The translations under genes and the position numbers were made by a program. From CAYHKY01 sp964357355 (GTDB taxonomy: Bacteria; Patescibacteriota; Microgenomatia; UBA10105): DNA of 29,463 nucleotides. The stretch covers positions 1 through 29,463 of the forward strand of contig CAYHKY010000006.1 in assembly GCA_964357355.1 (NCBI GenBank). Reading direction: 5' to 3'. The notes beneath the pieces are model-generated. The model did no database searches and had not been told where the DNA came from. It was given only the letters and a program-made list of their open reading frames with translations. This document shows, piece by piece, positions 14,794-21,954 of the stretch; positions within the stretch are counted from its first letter, which is position 1, and every line of letters begins with the position of its first letter.

Positions 14794-15574
14794 GTTGTGA
14801 ATGTTTACGATTGATGCTTAGTTGTTGCATTATACCAAAGAGCGTAAAAGTGTTCCAGTAAAGCGACAGTCCGAGAGGAAAAGACAAAGCAAAAAACCCG
14901 ACCATCACCGGCATAATCATTCCCATTTGTTTCTGCATTTGCATAGCATCGTCCGGTTGCGGAGATTCCTTTTTTGGCTCAGTGTTGGATTTATGCGGCT
15001 CTGACGTCATGAGACGGGTTTGGATGAATTGCAGCACTCCAGTAATTACCGGAATGCTCAGCAACCATACGCCTTGTGTCTGCCATTCGTTTGGTTTGGT
15101 TGTAAGATTAGCTCCTAAAAAAAACAGGTCAAGCTTGCTAAGTTGTAACAGGGGATGATAGACAAAGGCATTAATTTTGTTTACCACCTCAACAGTGGCA
15201 CCGTTTGTAAGAATAAGCGAGAACACATTGTAGAGTGCAATAAACACGGGGATTTGTACAATGAGCGGTAAACAGCCGGAGGCCGGATTAATGCCTTCTT
15301 CTTTATATAGTGATAATTGTGCCTTTTGCAGCGCAACCTTATCTTCTTTGTGTTTCTTTGTGAGGTTGTCTAGTTTTGGTTTCAGAAGCTGCATCTTTTT
15401 GGCTGAAGCAAGTTGTGCGTTGGTAATGGGAGACAGGGCGCCCCGAACAATTGCTGTAAGAGCTACTATGGCAAAACCGAACGCTCCCGGAATCGCCGCC
15501 GCAGAAAACCCTTTGTAAAGAACAATCAATAAATTCAGTATTGGGCGAATCAATAGTTCATTCCAAATATTCAT
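14786..15574 (-). CDS. yidC: Membrane protein insertase YidC/Oxa1
   Basis: A 262-residue protein of the short Gram-positive/Oxa1 type, lacking the large periplasmic domain of proteobacterial YidC. It has about five membrane segments. The conserved hydrophilic-groove arginine is Arg44 (TAIVRGALSP). The cytoplasmic helical hairpin follows (KKMQLLKPKLDNLTKKHKED), then EEGINPASGCLPLIVQIPVF. It inserts proteins into the cytoplasmic membrane. The order rnpA-yidD-yidC-jag is the ancestral one. A weak purine stretch precedes the ATG. Confidence 0.96.
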   Translation of the reverse strand: MNIWNELLIRPILNLLIVLYKGFSAAAIPGAFGFAIVALTAIVRGALSPITNAQLASAKKMQLLKPKLDNLTKKHKEDKVALQKAQLSLYKEEGINPASGCLPLIVQIPVFIALYNVFSLILTNGATVEVVNKINAFVYHPLLQLSKLDLFFLGANLTTKPNEWQTQGVWLLSIPVITGVLQFIQTRLMTSEPHKSNTEPKKESPQPDDAMQMQKQMGMIMPVMVGFFALSFPLGLSLYWNTFTLFGIMQQLSINRKHSQHG

Positions 15575-15611
15575 ATCTATCTTTTACCAGACCTTGCTAG
15601 CCAGTGTGAAA

Positions 15612-15842
15612 TCAAGGAACCGGATCAAAACCACTTTTACCCCACGGATGGCAACGAAGAATACGAACACCAGCCAAAAACAATCCTTTGATTATACCAT
15701 GCTTCCCAATTGCCTCACTGGCATATCGAGAACATGTGGGAGAATACCGGCAAACTGAAACACTGCCGGGACCAAGTAAAACAACGCCAATACGCCGAGA
15801 CGCGCGGTAAAAGATGGTGATGGTTTGAATTAAGATTTTCGT
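15612..15842 (-). CDS. yidD: Membrane protein insertion efficiency factor YidD (non-AUG start)
   Basis: The minus strand encodes a near-complete YidD: KILIQTITIFYRASRRI, then CRYSPTCSRYASEAIGKHG, GLFLAGVRILRCHPWGKSG and FDPVP before TGA at 15612. The three cysteines and the CHPW..GG/SGFDPVP ending are family hallmarks, and the place between rnpA and yidC is the usual one. The reading frame is open from a TGA near 15881, but no ATG, GTG, TTG or CTG occurs before the conserved part. The codon where homologues have their initial Met is ACG (15842), with a GGGGG stretch 4 nt upstream; ATC (15836) or ATT (15830) are other options. The coordinates use ACG. It overlaps the end of rnpA by about 13 nt. 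Confidence 0.82.
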   Translation of the reverse strand, partial: TKILIQTITIFYRASRRIGVVLLGPGSVSVCRYSPTCSRYASEAIGKHGIIKGLFLAGVRILRCHPWGKSGFDPVP

Positions 15843-16147
15843 AAAACCCCCAACTTTCTTAAAAGCACATCTAGTTCACGGGTGACTTTTTGAAGTGTGG
15901 GATGTGCCAGATTGGCAACAACGACGACAATTCCTCTCGTTTCTCGGTTTGTCTCCGGACTTAAATTCTTAAGTGCGGCTTTAATCAACCGCTTCATCCT
16001 GTTTCTTTTGACGGCACTATTTATCACCCGCTTGGGCACCCGCACTCTCCATGAAGAAATGAACTGGCTGTGAGTTTCCTGGTTTTTTTGGAGAGAGATA
16101 GAAAAAACACTTCGGAACGAGTTGTTCTTCGGGGAAAACGTAGGCAT
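15830..16147 (-). CDS. rnpA: Ribonuclease P protein component
   Basis: A 105-residue basic protein with the signature INSAVKRNRMKRLIKAAL (RNR motif, about 42-59), which contacts the RNase P RNA. It is the protein subunit that helps mature the 5' ends of tRNAs. It starts 3 nt after the stop of rpmH and its end overlaps yidD. Length and position are normal. Confidence 0.95.
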   Translation of the reverse strand: MPTFSPKNNSFRSVFSISLQKNQETHSQFISSWRVRVPKRVINSAVKRNRMKRLIKAALKNLSPETNRETRGIVVVVANLAHPTLQKVTRELDVLLRKLGVLRKS

Positions 16148-16150
16148 ATA

Positions 16151-16288
16151 TCAAACAGTAAGACGCAGGCGCCCTTTGTGACGGCGTTCTTTTAAAACCC
16201 TCTTTCCGCCCTCAGACTTGCTTCGTTCTCGAAAACCGTGCGTTCTTTTCCGGCGGAGCTTTTTTGGCTGGTATGTTCTCTTTGGCAT
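16151..16288 (-). CDS. rpmH: 50S ribosomal protein L34
   Basis: A 45-residue, very basic protein starting MPKRTYQPKKLRRKRTHGF and ending KGRLRLTV, full length for L34. It is the first gene of the minus-strand run (rnpA, yidD, yidC, jag and glycan genes follow) and diverges from dnaA, the classic origin layout. The stop is TGA. Its promoter (16305-16333) puts the transcript start about 10 nt before the ATG, so the leader is very short. Confidence 0.98.
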   Translation of the reverse strand: MPKRTYQPKKLRRKRTHGFRERSKSEGGKRVLKERRHKGRLRLTV

Positions 16289-16304
16289 ATTTTCGCGTAA
16301 ACGC

Positions 16305-16333
16305 ATTATATGTTATTTTTAGTGTGTTGACAA
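16305..16333 (-). promoter_or_regulatory. rpmH promoter
   Basis: On the minus strand: TTGTCA (16328-16333), a 17-nt spacer and a perfect TATAAT (16305-16310), 16 nt before the rpmH ATG. The -35 bases are shared with the oppositely oriented dnaA promoter. Confidence 0.8.
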
Positions 16334-16356
16334 TTGTGGATAAGTTTTACTATGAT
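16327..16356 (+). promoter_or_regulatory. dnaA promoter
   Basis: TTGACA (16327-16332), an 18-nt spacer and TATGAT (16351-16356). The start site would be near 16363, leaving a leader of about 60 nt with a hairpin. A DnaA box lies inside the spacer, consistent with DnaA repressing its own gene. Confidence 0.75.
16335..16343 (-). promoter_or_regulatory. DnaA box within the dnaA promoter
   Basis: A perfect match to TTATCCACA on the minus strand, between the -35 and -10 of the dnaA promoter and 2 bp from the rpmH -35. Bound DnaA would block RNA polymerase at both promoters. Confidence 0.8.
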
Positions 16357-16369
16357 GACCTTGCTTCAA

Positions 16370-16387
16370 AACAGGAATTGTCCTGTT
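16370..16387 (+). other. Hairpin in the dnaA leader
   Basis: AACAGGA-ATTG-TCCTGTT, a perfect 7-bp stem with a 4-nt loop in the 5' untranslated region, about 36 nt before the dnaA ATG. It may affect stability or translation of the message. No ribosome-binding site is evident between it and the start codon. Confidence 0.5.
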
Positions 16388-16423
16388 AATGAAGTTTAAC
16401 TGTTCTCCTCCCAATAAACCGCT

Positions 16424-17770
16424 ATGGATCTTGATCGTTTGTGGAAAACCGTACTTGGAGAAGTTGAGATTCTCGTTACCAAACCAACATTTGGGACATT
16501 TTTTGCTTCAACCAGGATTTTGTCGCTGGAAAAGGGTGTGGCGGTGGTAGGATGCGCCAATGCTGTTTCTGTAATGATGATGGAAACGCGCTATTATTCC
16601 CTGATTAAGAAGTCTCTAGATACACATACTAAACAAAACACCAGCATAATTTTTAAAATTGCGCCGTTTCCTTCCGCTCGTCAGGAAACTCCCGGACCTC
16701 TGTTCATGACTCCTGCTTCTCCTACAACCGAATCGTTGGTCAAAGTGGCCAGACTCAGGTCCGACTTTACGTTTGAATCGTTTGCTGTTTCGACTTCCAA
16801 CCAAATGGCATATGCTGCCGCCACAGCTGTTGCCGACACACCGGGAACCTCCTATAACCCACTTTTTCTTTATGGTGGAGTAGGAGTAGGCAAAACCCAT
16901 CTGATGCAAGCTATCGGCAACCAAGTGTTAAGTAAAAAGCAGACTGTAAAAATCATCTATTGCGCAGGTGAAGAATTCACCAATGAAATCATTGACGCAA
17001 TCCAAACTAAAACCACCAAGAGGTTTAAAGACAAATACAGAAGCGCAAGGATTTTGTTGATTGACGATGTGCAGTTCCTGCAGGGCAAACTACGGGTGCA
17101 GGAAGAATTTTTTCACACCTTTAATGCGGTGACCCGCGAGGGAGGACAGGTGGTCTTGACGTCTGACCGGCCTCCCCACGAAATAGACCGGTTGGAAGAA
17201 AGATTGCAGTCGCGGTTTGAAGGAGGACTAATCGTTGATGTGCAAAACCCGGATTTTGAGCTTCGCTGCGCAATTTTGCGAATTAAAGCCCAACAAAAAG
17301 GCGCCCTACTTCCGGTTAGCACCGCCCAAATACTGGCTGCAAATGTCGAGTCGGTTAGAAAACTTGAAGGGTTACTTACGCGTATCCTGACAGAGGCAAT
17401 GGTAAAAAAAGTTCCTGTTTCTGATGACTTAGCCCGCTCAATTGTAGGAAAACCAAAAAATGAAACCACGGAAAATAAACGCATCTCCTCTCCCAAAGAG
17501 GTGACCGATGTGGTTTTGCGTCGTTTTGGCCTAACGTTAACCCAAATTCGAAGCGCCAGAAGAAGCCGCCCGCTGGCCCGACCGCGTCAGGTTCTCATGT
17601 ATTTACTCCGTACAGAACTTCGCCTTCCGCTTAGCGAAGTTGGTATCTGGGTGGGAGGAAGAGATCATACTACGGTTATCCATGCGGTTGACACAATTGC
17701 TGCCCTTCTGTCAACAAACGACCGTTTGTTAGAAGACGTGACGTGGATAAAACAGGAGCTTTTTGGATAA
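16424..17770 (+). CDS. dnaA: Chromosomal replication initiator DnaA
   Basis: A 448-residue protein with all four domains: N-terminal domain I (1-85), a short linker, an AAA+ core with Walker A GGVGVGKT (151-158) and Walker B ILLIDD (210-215), and domain IV with the DNA-binding signature GGRDHTTVIHAV (411-422). It binds DnaA boxes and opens the origin. A DnaA box lies in its own promoter and three more lie just past its stop codon. The ATG at 16424 gives the usual N-terminus (MDLDRLWKTVLGEVE). The divergent neighbour is rpmH, and dnaN follows. Confidence 0.98.
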   Translation: MDLDRLWKTVLGEVEILVTKPTFGTFFASTRILSLEKGVAVVGCANAVSVMMMETRYYSLIKKSLDTHTKQNTSIIFKIAPFPSARQETPGPLFMTPASPTTESLVKVARLRSDFTFESFAVSTSNQMAYAAATAVADTPGTSYNPLFLYGGVGVGKTHLMQAIGNQVLSKKQTVKIIYCAGEEFTNEIIDAIQTKTTKRFKDKYRSARILLIDDVQFLQGKLRVQEEFFHTFNAVTREGGQVVLTSDRPPHEIDRLEERLQSRFEGGLIVDVQNPDFELRCAILRIKAQQKGALLPVSTAQILAANVESVRKLEGLLTRILTEAMVKKVPVSDDLARSIVGKPKNETTENKRISSPKEVTDVVLRRFGLTLTQIRSARRSRPLARPRQVLMYLLRTELRLPLSEVGIWVGGRDHTTVIHAVDTIAALLSTNDRLLEDVTWIKQELFG

Positions 17771-17789
17771 GTCTTGGGCGGTTTTCAAC

Positions 17790-17830
17790 ATATCCACAAA
17801 ATTCTTGTTTTATCCACAAAATAATCCACA
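17790..17830 (+). promoter_or_regulatory. Cluster of three DnaA boxes
   Basis: ATATCCACA (17790-17798), TTATCCACA (17810-17818, perfect) and TAATCCACA (17822-17830), all in the same orientation. The first two are 20 bp apart and the last two 12 bp apart, start to start. They lie just downstream of the dnaA stop. Confidence 0.85.
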
Positions 17831-17907
17831 GAGTTTTCTGGGGTTTTGCACAGTTTAAAAGGATTTTTTTTTCTTGGTCTTGCGGGACAATTTGAAAATG
17901 AGTACAC

Positions 17908-17938
17908 TTATCCTTGTTTTCTACTACTACTGCTACTA
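17908..17938 (+). promoter_or_regulatory. Degenerate DnaA box and DnaA-trio tract (unwinding region)
   Basis: TTATCCTTG (17908-17916), then four T, then CTACTACTACTGCTACTA (17921-17938), six triplets that on the other strand read 3'-GAT-GAT-GAT-GAC-GAT-GAT-5'. This matches the DnaA-trio pattern where DnaA engages one strand during opening. The tract ends 13 nt before the dnaN ATG, so it also forms the dnaN leader or promoter region. Confidence 0.7.
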
Positions 17939-17951
17939 AGGTATATATCAT

Positions 17952-19058
17952 ATGAAAGCTACTATTTTAAGAGAGAACTTACATAAAGCGTTGAGCTTTG
18001 TGAGTAGGATTACTTCTGTAAAAGCACAACTTCCAATTCTTTCAACAATTCTTTTAAAAACAGAAGACGGACGATTAAGACTGGTTGCCACAAACCTTGA
18101 AACAACAGTTTCTTTTTGGATCGGAGCCACAATTGAACAAGAAGGAGCAATTGCTGTTCCCGCTCGGCTTTTGTCTGAAGTTGTTTCATCATTAGCTTAT
18201 GAGAAAACAGAGCTGCGAACGGAAAAAAACTCACTTATCCTGGAAGGAGATGAAAGCGAGGCTTCTTTGAATGGTCTTCCGGCGGAAGAATTTCCTCCGC
18301 TTCCCTCAGGTGGAGGAGCGGAGCAAAATAAGATTGAAAAGGAAGTTTTGAAAAACGTCCTGTCTCATGTACTTATTGCTGTGTCTACAGATGAAAGTAG
18401 GCCGATACTCACCGGAGTAAAAATTTCGGAGGAGGGAAAGAAAACTGTATTTGCCGCAACTGATGGGTTCAGACTGTCTGTTGAAAAAATCCCCAGCCAC
18501 GGTACATTTGGGGAGGGGGTATTGGTTCCTGCCAAAGCCCTTGGGGAAGTGACAAAGATGTTAGACAATGAAAATTCCGCAGAGATAAAAATGCAGCTGG
18601 ACGCCAAAGGCGGAAGAGTGACCTTTGCTTCGTCCCAGGCAGAGGTCGTAACTAGGCTCATAGAAGGAGCCTTTCCCGCGTACGAAAAAATTATTCCTTC
18701 AAAGTGGACAACAAGAGTAAAGTTGGACAGAGAAGATTTTGTTAAAGCTGTTCGGTTGGCCCAAGTATATGCCAAAGAAACAGCTAATATAGTGAAACTC
18801 GTAACTGGAGAAGGAAAAATGATTGTGACGGCCAATTCTCCTCAAGTCGGAGAAAATAAAACTACCCTGGAGGCTCAAGTTGAGGGTGAGGGAGGAGAGA
18901 CATGCTTTAATACAAGGTTTTTGTTGGATTTCTTAAATTCCTTGGGGAACGAAAATATAATTTTGGAAACCAGCAATCCCTTGGCTCCAGGACTATTTCG
19001 GGTTCCCGAAAATGAGGATGCCTTTCATATCATAATGCCGGTAAGGGTACAAAACTAA
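17952..19058 (+). CDS. dnaN: DNA polymerase III beta sliding clamp
   Basis: A 368-residue protein with the three repeated clamp domains. Recognisable stretches include KAQLPILSTILLKTEDGRL (25-43), DESRPILTGVKI in domain II and the C-terminal end IIMPVRVQN (in place of the usual MPMR.). It holds the polymerase on DNA as a ring dimer. It follows dnaA after the origin-like region. Its 3' end meets the convergent gene at 19061 with a 2-nt gap and no visible terminator. Confidence 0.97.
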   Translation: MKATILRENLHKALSFVSRITSVKAQLPILSTILLKTEDGRLRLVATNLETTVSFWIGATIEQEGAIAVPARLLSEVVSSLAYEKTELRTEKNSLILEGDESEASLNGLPAEEFPPLPSGGGAEQNKIEKEVLKNVLSHVLIAVSTDESRPILTGVKISEEGKKTVFAATDGFRLSVEKIPSHGTFGEGVLVPAKALGEVTKMLDNENSAEIKMQLDAKGGRVTFASSQAEVVTRLIEGAFPAYEKIIPSKWTTRVKLDREDFVKAVRLAQVYAKETANIVKLVTGEGKMIVTANSPQVGENKTTLEAQVEGEGGETCFNTRFLLDFLNSLGNENIILETSNPLAPGLFRVPENEDAFHIIMPVRVQN

Positions 19059-19060
19059 GA

Positions 19061-19477
19061 TTATTTAGTAACTGATCCACAAAAACTGAGCGGGTAATCC
19101 TTGCCGGATTGTTGAGGATTGGCAAAGCGGGGAGTAGTTACCGACACGTCTAGTTGACATGCTTTTTCTTGAGTCAAGTTAAATTGTTCCACAAATCTAA
19201 TCTCTGCTTCTTGGCGTATTTCTTCAAACGGAGCCTCCAGAATGCTTATGATGTATTTGTTAAACACAGGCTCAAAAGCAACATGAAACCTTTTGTCTTC
19301 AACGATCAAGGTGTCTCCTTGAGGGTTTAATTGTGTTGGTAAAGGCGGAGGGGAAAATACAACCGGTTTTAAATTTGAGTTTCTCTCAGAGACAAAAGTT
19401 CCCAAGAAAAAAAAGAAAACGAGAATTACCACTCCTATGATAGGTACAGCAGCCTGTTTATTTATTTGTATACGCAT
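19061..19477 (-). CDS. Hypothetical membrane-anchored protein
   Basis: A 138-residue protein with one N-terminal membrane segment (about 11-28, PIIGVVILVFFFFLGTFV), a Pro-rich linker (PVVFSPPPLPTQL) and a soluble outer domain of about 85 residues with two cysteines. I do not recognise the domain. It is the last gene of the secretion-like operon, 26 nt after the lysozyme-domain gene, so it may be a small exported partner of that system. Confidence 0.65.
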   Translation of the reverse strand: MRIQINKQAAVPIIGVVILVFFFFLGTFVSERNSNLKPVVFSPPPLPTQLNPQGDTLIVEDKRFHVAFEPVFNKYIISILEAPFEEIRQEAEIRFVEQFNLTQEKACQLDVSVTTPRFANPQQSGKDYPLSFCGSVTK

Positions 19478-19503
19478 ATTTTAGAAGTAAGCTTATACTA
19501 CAC

Positions 19504-21909
19504 CTATCGGATTTCTTTGCCAATCAGGTCGCAGTATAATTTGCCGTTCCATTCCCTTCTGGCTGCAGTCCACGGTTGCCAACCACTGGCATCGAATTTG
19601 GCTTTGGCAGCAGCAATATTGTTTACCGGATCCAGCAGGTAATTGCGGCACCTGGTAAATATGCTTTCGTTGGCGATAAAACAAGTGTGGTCTTGCAAAG
19701 TGCCGTCCCAACCTCCAAATGCCTGATTACAGGTTTCACCTGAATTTAAGCGTTGATTTTCGGGAAGGGATTGATTCCTAATCCCCGGAGGCGTAGTGAC
19801 CAGCATGTTAATTTGGAACAGACCCACACTATACTCAGCCGACCTGCCTACCAGGCAACCTTCATTTATCGCCGCCGTATATCCTCCACTTTCAACTTTA
19901 CATACTTGTGAAGCTCCCCGCGCATTTGGACCAAAAATAGGCTGGGTATAACTCAACGAACAATATCCGGCTCTGGGCACGCAGCATTTTTCATCCCCCT
20001 GCTTCGGCTCACATCCCGCCGGAGGGATATAATCTCCCGGAGGCGCCGGCGGTCCGTCTTCTCCGCCACCTTGAGTTGCCCCGGTCTGTCCGGCTTCTAT
20101 TGGCGCAAGCGCGACTATTGTATTGGTGATAGCCGGGTTCACCCGGGGACCGGGAAGAAACCCCATGAGCATCATCGCGACTATTATCATAAGTACTACA
20201 GCCACAATCTTTCCTTGCGGGGTGGCAAGTGCCAATCTTCCGGCAGTTGCTGCAGCTGTACCGGTTCGCGCCGCGCCTGCAGCCCGTATCGTATTGGCTA
20301 ACCGTGGTCCCCAGGAAAGCGCTGCATCAAGCGCACCTTGACCAGCTCTATTAAACAGTGGAGCAATTTGATAACCAATGCTACTTAACCCCCGTCCAAC
20401 TCCGTTTACAAATGAACTGAATTGGGTTGACCGCAAGAAACTTTGTAAACCGGTAAAAAAATAAGACAACCGGACTGATCCCGGAAAACGGGTGGGAAGC
20501 CAACTGGGTAGGCCCGAAGAGGCAGGAGGCGGTGAAACAGGAGGACCACCGGATGGCCTATGTCTTCTGGACAGCTTGGACAAATACTGTTTAAAAGTTT
20601 CCTTTTCCGGAGGCGTTATACCCCGGGCCAGAAAATAAAACTGTCCTTTTGCGCCAGGCGAAAGAGAGGTGCCAAAATATTTACTCAGCCGTTGTTCAAT
20701 TCTGGCAAAGTAATACTGCGAAGTTTCCCGATAACTTTCAACTACAGTCAAAGTCCGAGCCCCATACTTTTGTTGTAATTGTGCGGAAATTGTGAACGGA
20801 ATTTCTCCGTGTAACAAGAACAACCTAGTTTCACTGGGGGATAAGGGAAGGGTAAACAGAAGCCGGTCGACACCGCCCAATACGTCTCCGTTCGGATCAA
20901 CGCTATGTATTGCTACCTCAAACATGCGTTTGTCGAGAACTGTTTCCGTTGTGAAACCCGTCAGTTTGTTTAGAAGTTCTTTGTTTTCAACTGTTTCACC
21001 GGCACTTATGCCGGCAAGTAAAGTTGCCGTTTGGGCTCCCGGCGCGCCGGAAGAAGAAACCGTTTCCCGAAGTTGGGCAAGTGCGGCAACCGACTCCTGG
21101 GCTAATGAGGCAGTATCACGGTCGACAATTCTCCCGAACTCACTGGGAGTTAGCCCCAATTTTTCGACCATTTTCGCGTTAGTCCGCGCTTGATCTTCAA
21201 TTTCTGCCTGTTGGGTGATCATGGTGATCACTTCAACAAATTTAGCCGAACTTTCTGTGGGAGATATGCCTTGTGCAAGCAAGCCCTGACCAACCAGTCT
21301 GTCTATTGCGCTTGCTGCCAGTTCTTTTGAAGTTGCCCGCCGTCCCGAAATTTTCGAATTGATTAGTGTTGCCTTGGCCATTTCCGTAGCCAAAGGAATT
21401 ACATTACCCCCGACTTGAGCTCTGAGATCGGGGTTTTTTTCAATTTCCTCAACGATCAATTTATAGCTTGTTGCGTAGTATTCTTTATATTTTTCCCGCC
21501 AGTATTTTTGCCAGTAAGCACGCCATTTTTCCTGCACCGCCTCTACCTGATTGAGATGTTCTTCGTATTGATGTACCAAGTGGCCCAGCATTTGGTGTTC
21601 CGGTAAGTTGGCGGCAAAGCCCGGGTTTTTTTTAAGATCAGCCAAGTATTTTTCCAAATATTCAAGCAATTGTTCCCGGTAGCGGGGATTTGCCAAGGTT
21701 TGGGGGGTGGTATGTGAGGAGATGGCGTGCCATCCAACCGATTTGTCAATTTGCTGCAGGAAAGCATCGATGGTTCGCTCAAATTCTGGGATATTTACCG
21801 ATTCGGGATTTGCTGCTAATTTTTCCAAACGCGGTTCGAGGAAGCCTTTGATAAACTGTTCGAGGAGCTTGATTGTTTGCTCAAGTTGAGCAATGTCCAG
21901 TTCGTCCAT
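19504..21909 (-). CDS. Large membrane protein with C-terminal lysozyme-like (VirB1-type) domain
   Basis: An 801-residue protein. Residues 1-450 are mostly charged and helical and probably cytoplasmic, a Pro/Ser-rich region and amphipathic segments follow, then one clear membrane segment at about 567-585 (GKIVAVVLMIIVAMMLMGF). The C-terminal part (about 665-800) is lysozyme or lytic-transglycosylase-like: VCKVESGGYTAA with Glu673 as the likely catalytic acid, YSVGLFQINM, and LLDPVNNIAAAKAKFDASGW. All ten cysteines lie after the membrane segment, which supports an outside location with disulfides. It would locally cut peptidoglycan for the secretion channel, as VirB1 or Gram-positive conjugation hydrolases do. 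It follows virB4 closely and has its own TATAAT box 8 nt before the ATG. Confidence 0.82.
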   Translation of the reverse strand: MDELDIAQLEQTIKLLEQFIKGFLEPRLEKLAANPESVNIPEFERTIDAFLQQIDKSVGWHAISSHTTPQTLANPRYREQLLEYLEKYLADLKKNPGFAANLPEHQMLGHLVHQYEEHLNQVEAVQEKWRAYWQKYWREKYKEYYATSYKLIVEEIEKNPDLRAQVGGNVIPLATEMAKATLINSKISGRRATSKELAASAIDRLVGQGLLAQGISPTESSAKFVEVITMITQQAEIEDQARTNAKMVEKLGLTPSEFGRIVDRDTASLAQESVAALAQLRETVSSSGAPGAQTATLLAGISAGETVENKELLNKLTGFTTETVLDKRMFEVAIHSVDPNGDVLGGVDRLLFTLPLSPSETRLFLLHGEIPFTISAQLQQKYGARTLTVVESYRETSQYYFARIEQRLSKYFGTSLSPGAKGQFYFLARGITPPEKETFKQYLSKLSRRHRPSGGPPVSPPPASSGLPSWLPTRFPGSVRLSYFFTGLQSFLRSTQFSSFVNGVGRGLSSIGYQIAPLFNRAGQGALDAALSWGPRLANTIRAAGAARTGTAAATAGRLALATPQGKIVAVVLMIIVAMMLMGFLPGPRVNPAITNTIVALAPIEAGQTGATQGGGEDGPPAPPGDYIPPAGCEPKQGDEKCCVPRAGYCSLSYTQPIFGPNARGASQVCKVESGGYTAAINEGCLVGRSAEYSVGLFQINMLVTTPPGIRNQSLPENQRLNSGETCNQAFGGWDGTLQDHTCFIANESIFTRCRNYLLDPVNNIAAAKAKFDASGWQPWTAARREWNGKLYCDLIGKEIR

Positions 21910-21917
21910 TAATTATT

Positions 21918-21923
21918 ATTATA
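21918..21923 (-). promoter_or_regulatory. -10 box abutting the lysozyme-domain gene
   Basis: TATAAT preceded directly by TG, 8 nt before the ATG at 21909. No -35 hexamer is apparent. It would give a leaderless internal transcript in addition to read-through from virB4. Confidence 0.4.
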
Positions 21924-21954
21924 CATCCATTGGGTTAAATGAAAATATAAACAA

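Larger units (their letters stand above)
17771..17951 (+). other. Probable replication origin (oriC), dnaA-dnaN intergenic region
   Basis: 181 nt with clustered DnaA boxes just after dnaA, an AT-rich stretch, and a DnaA-trio-like tract next to dnaN. This is the arrangement of the basal bacterial origin known from Bacillus subtilis. The parts are listed separately. No cumulative GC skew could be computed here. Confidence 0.8.

Noticed and set aside
20071..20341. Plus-strand frames opposite the lysozyme-domain gene
   Set aside because: They lie opposite an Ala/Gly-rich coding region with clear protein features on the minus strand, and no promoter or ribosome-binding site supports them.
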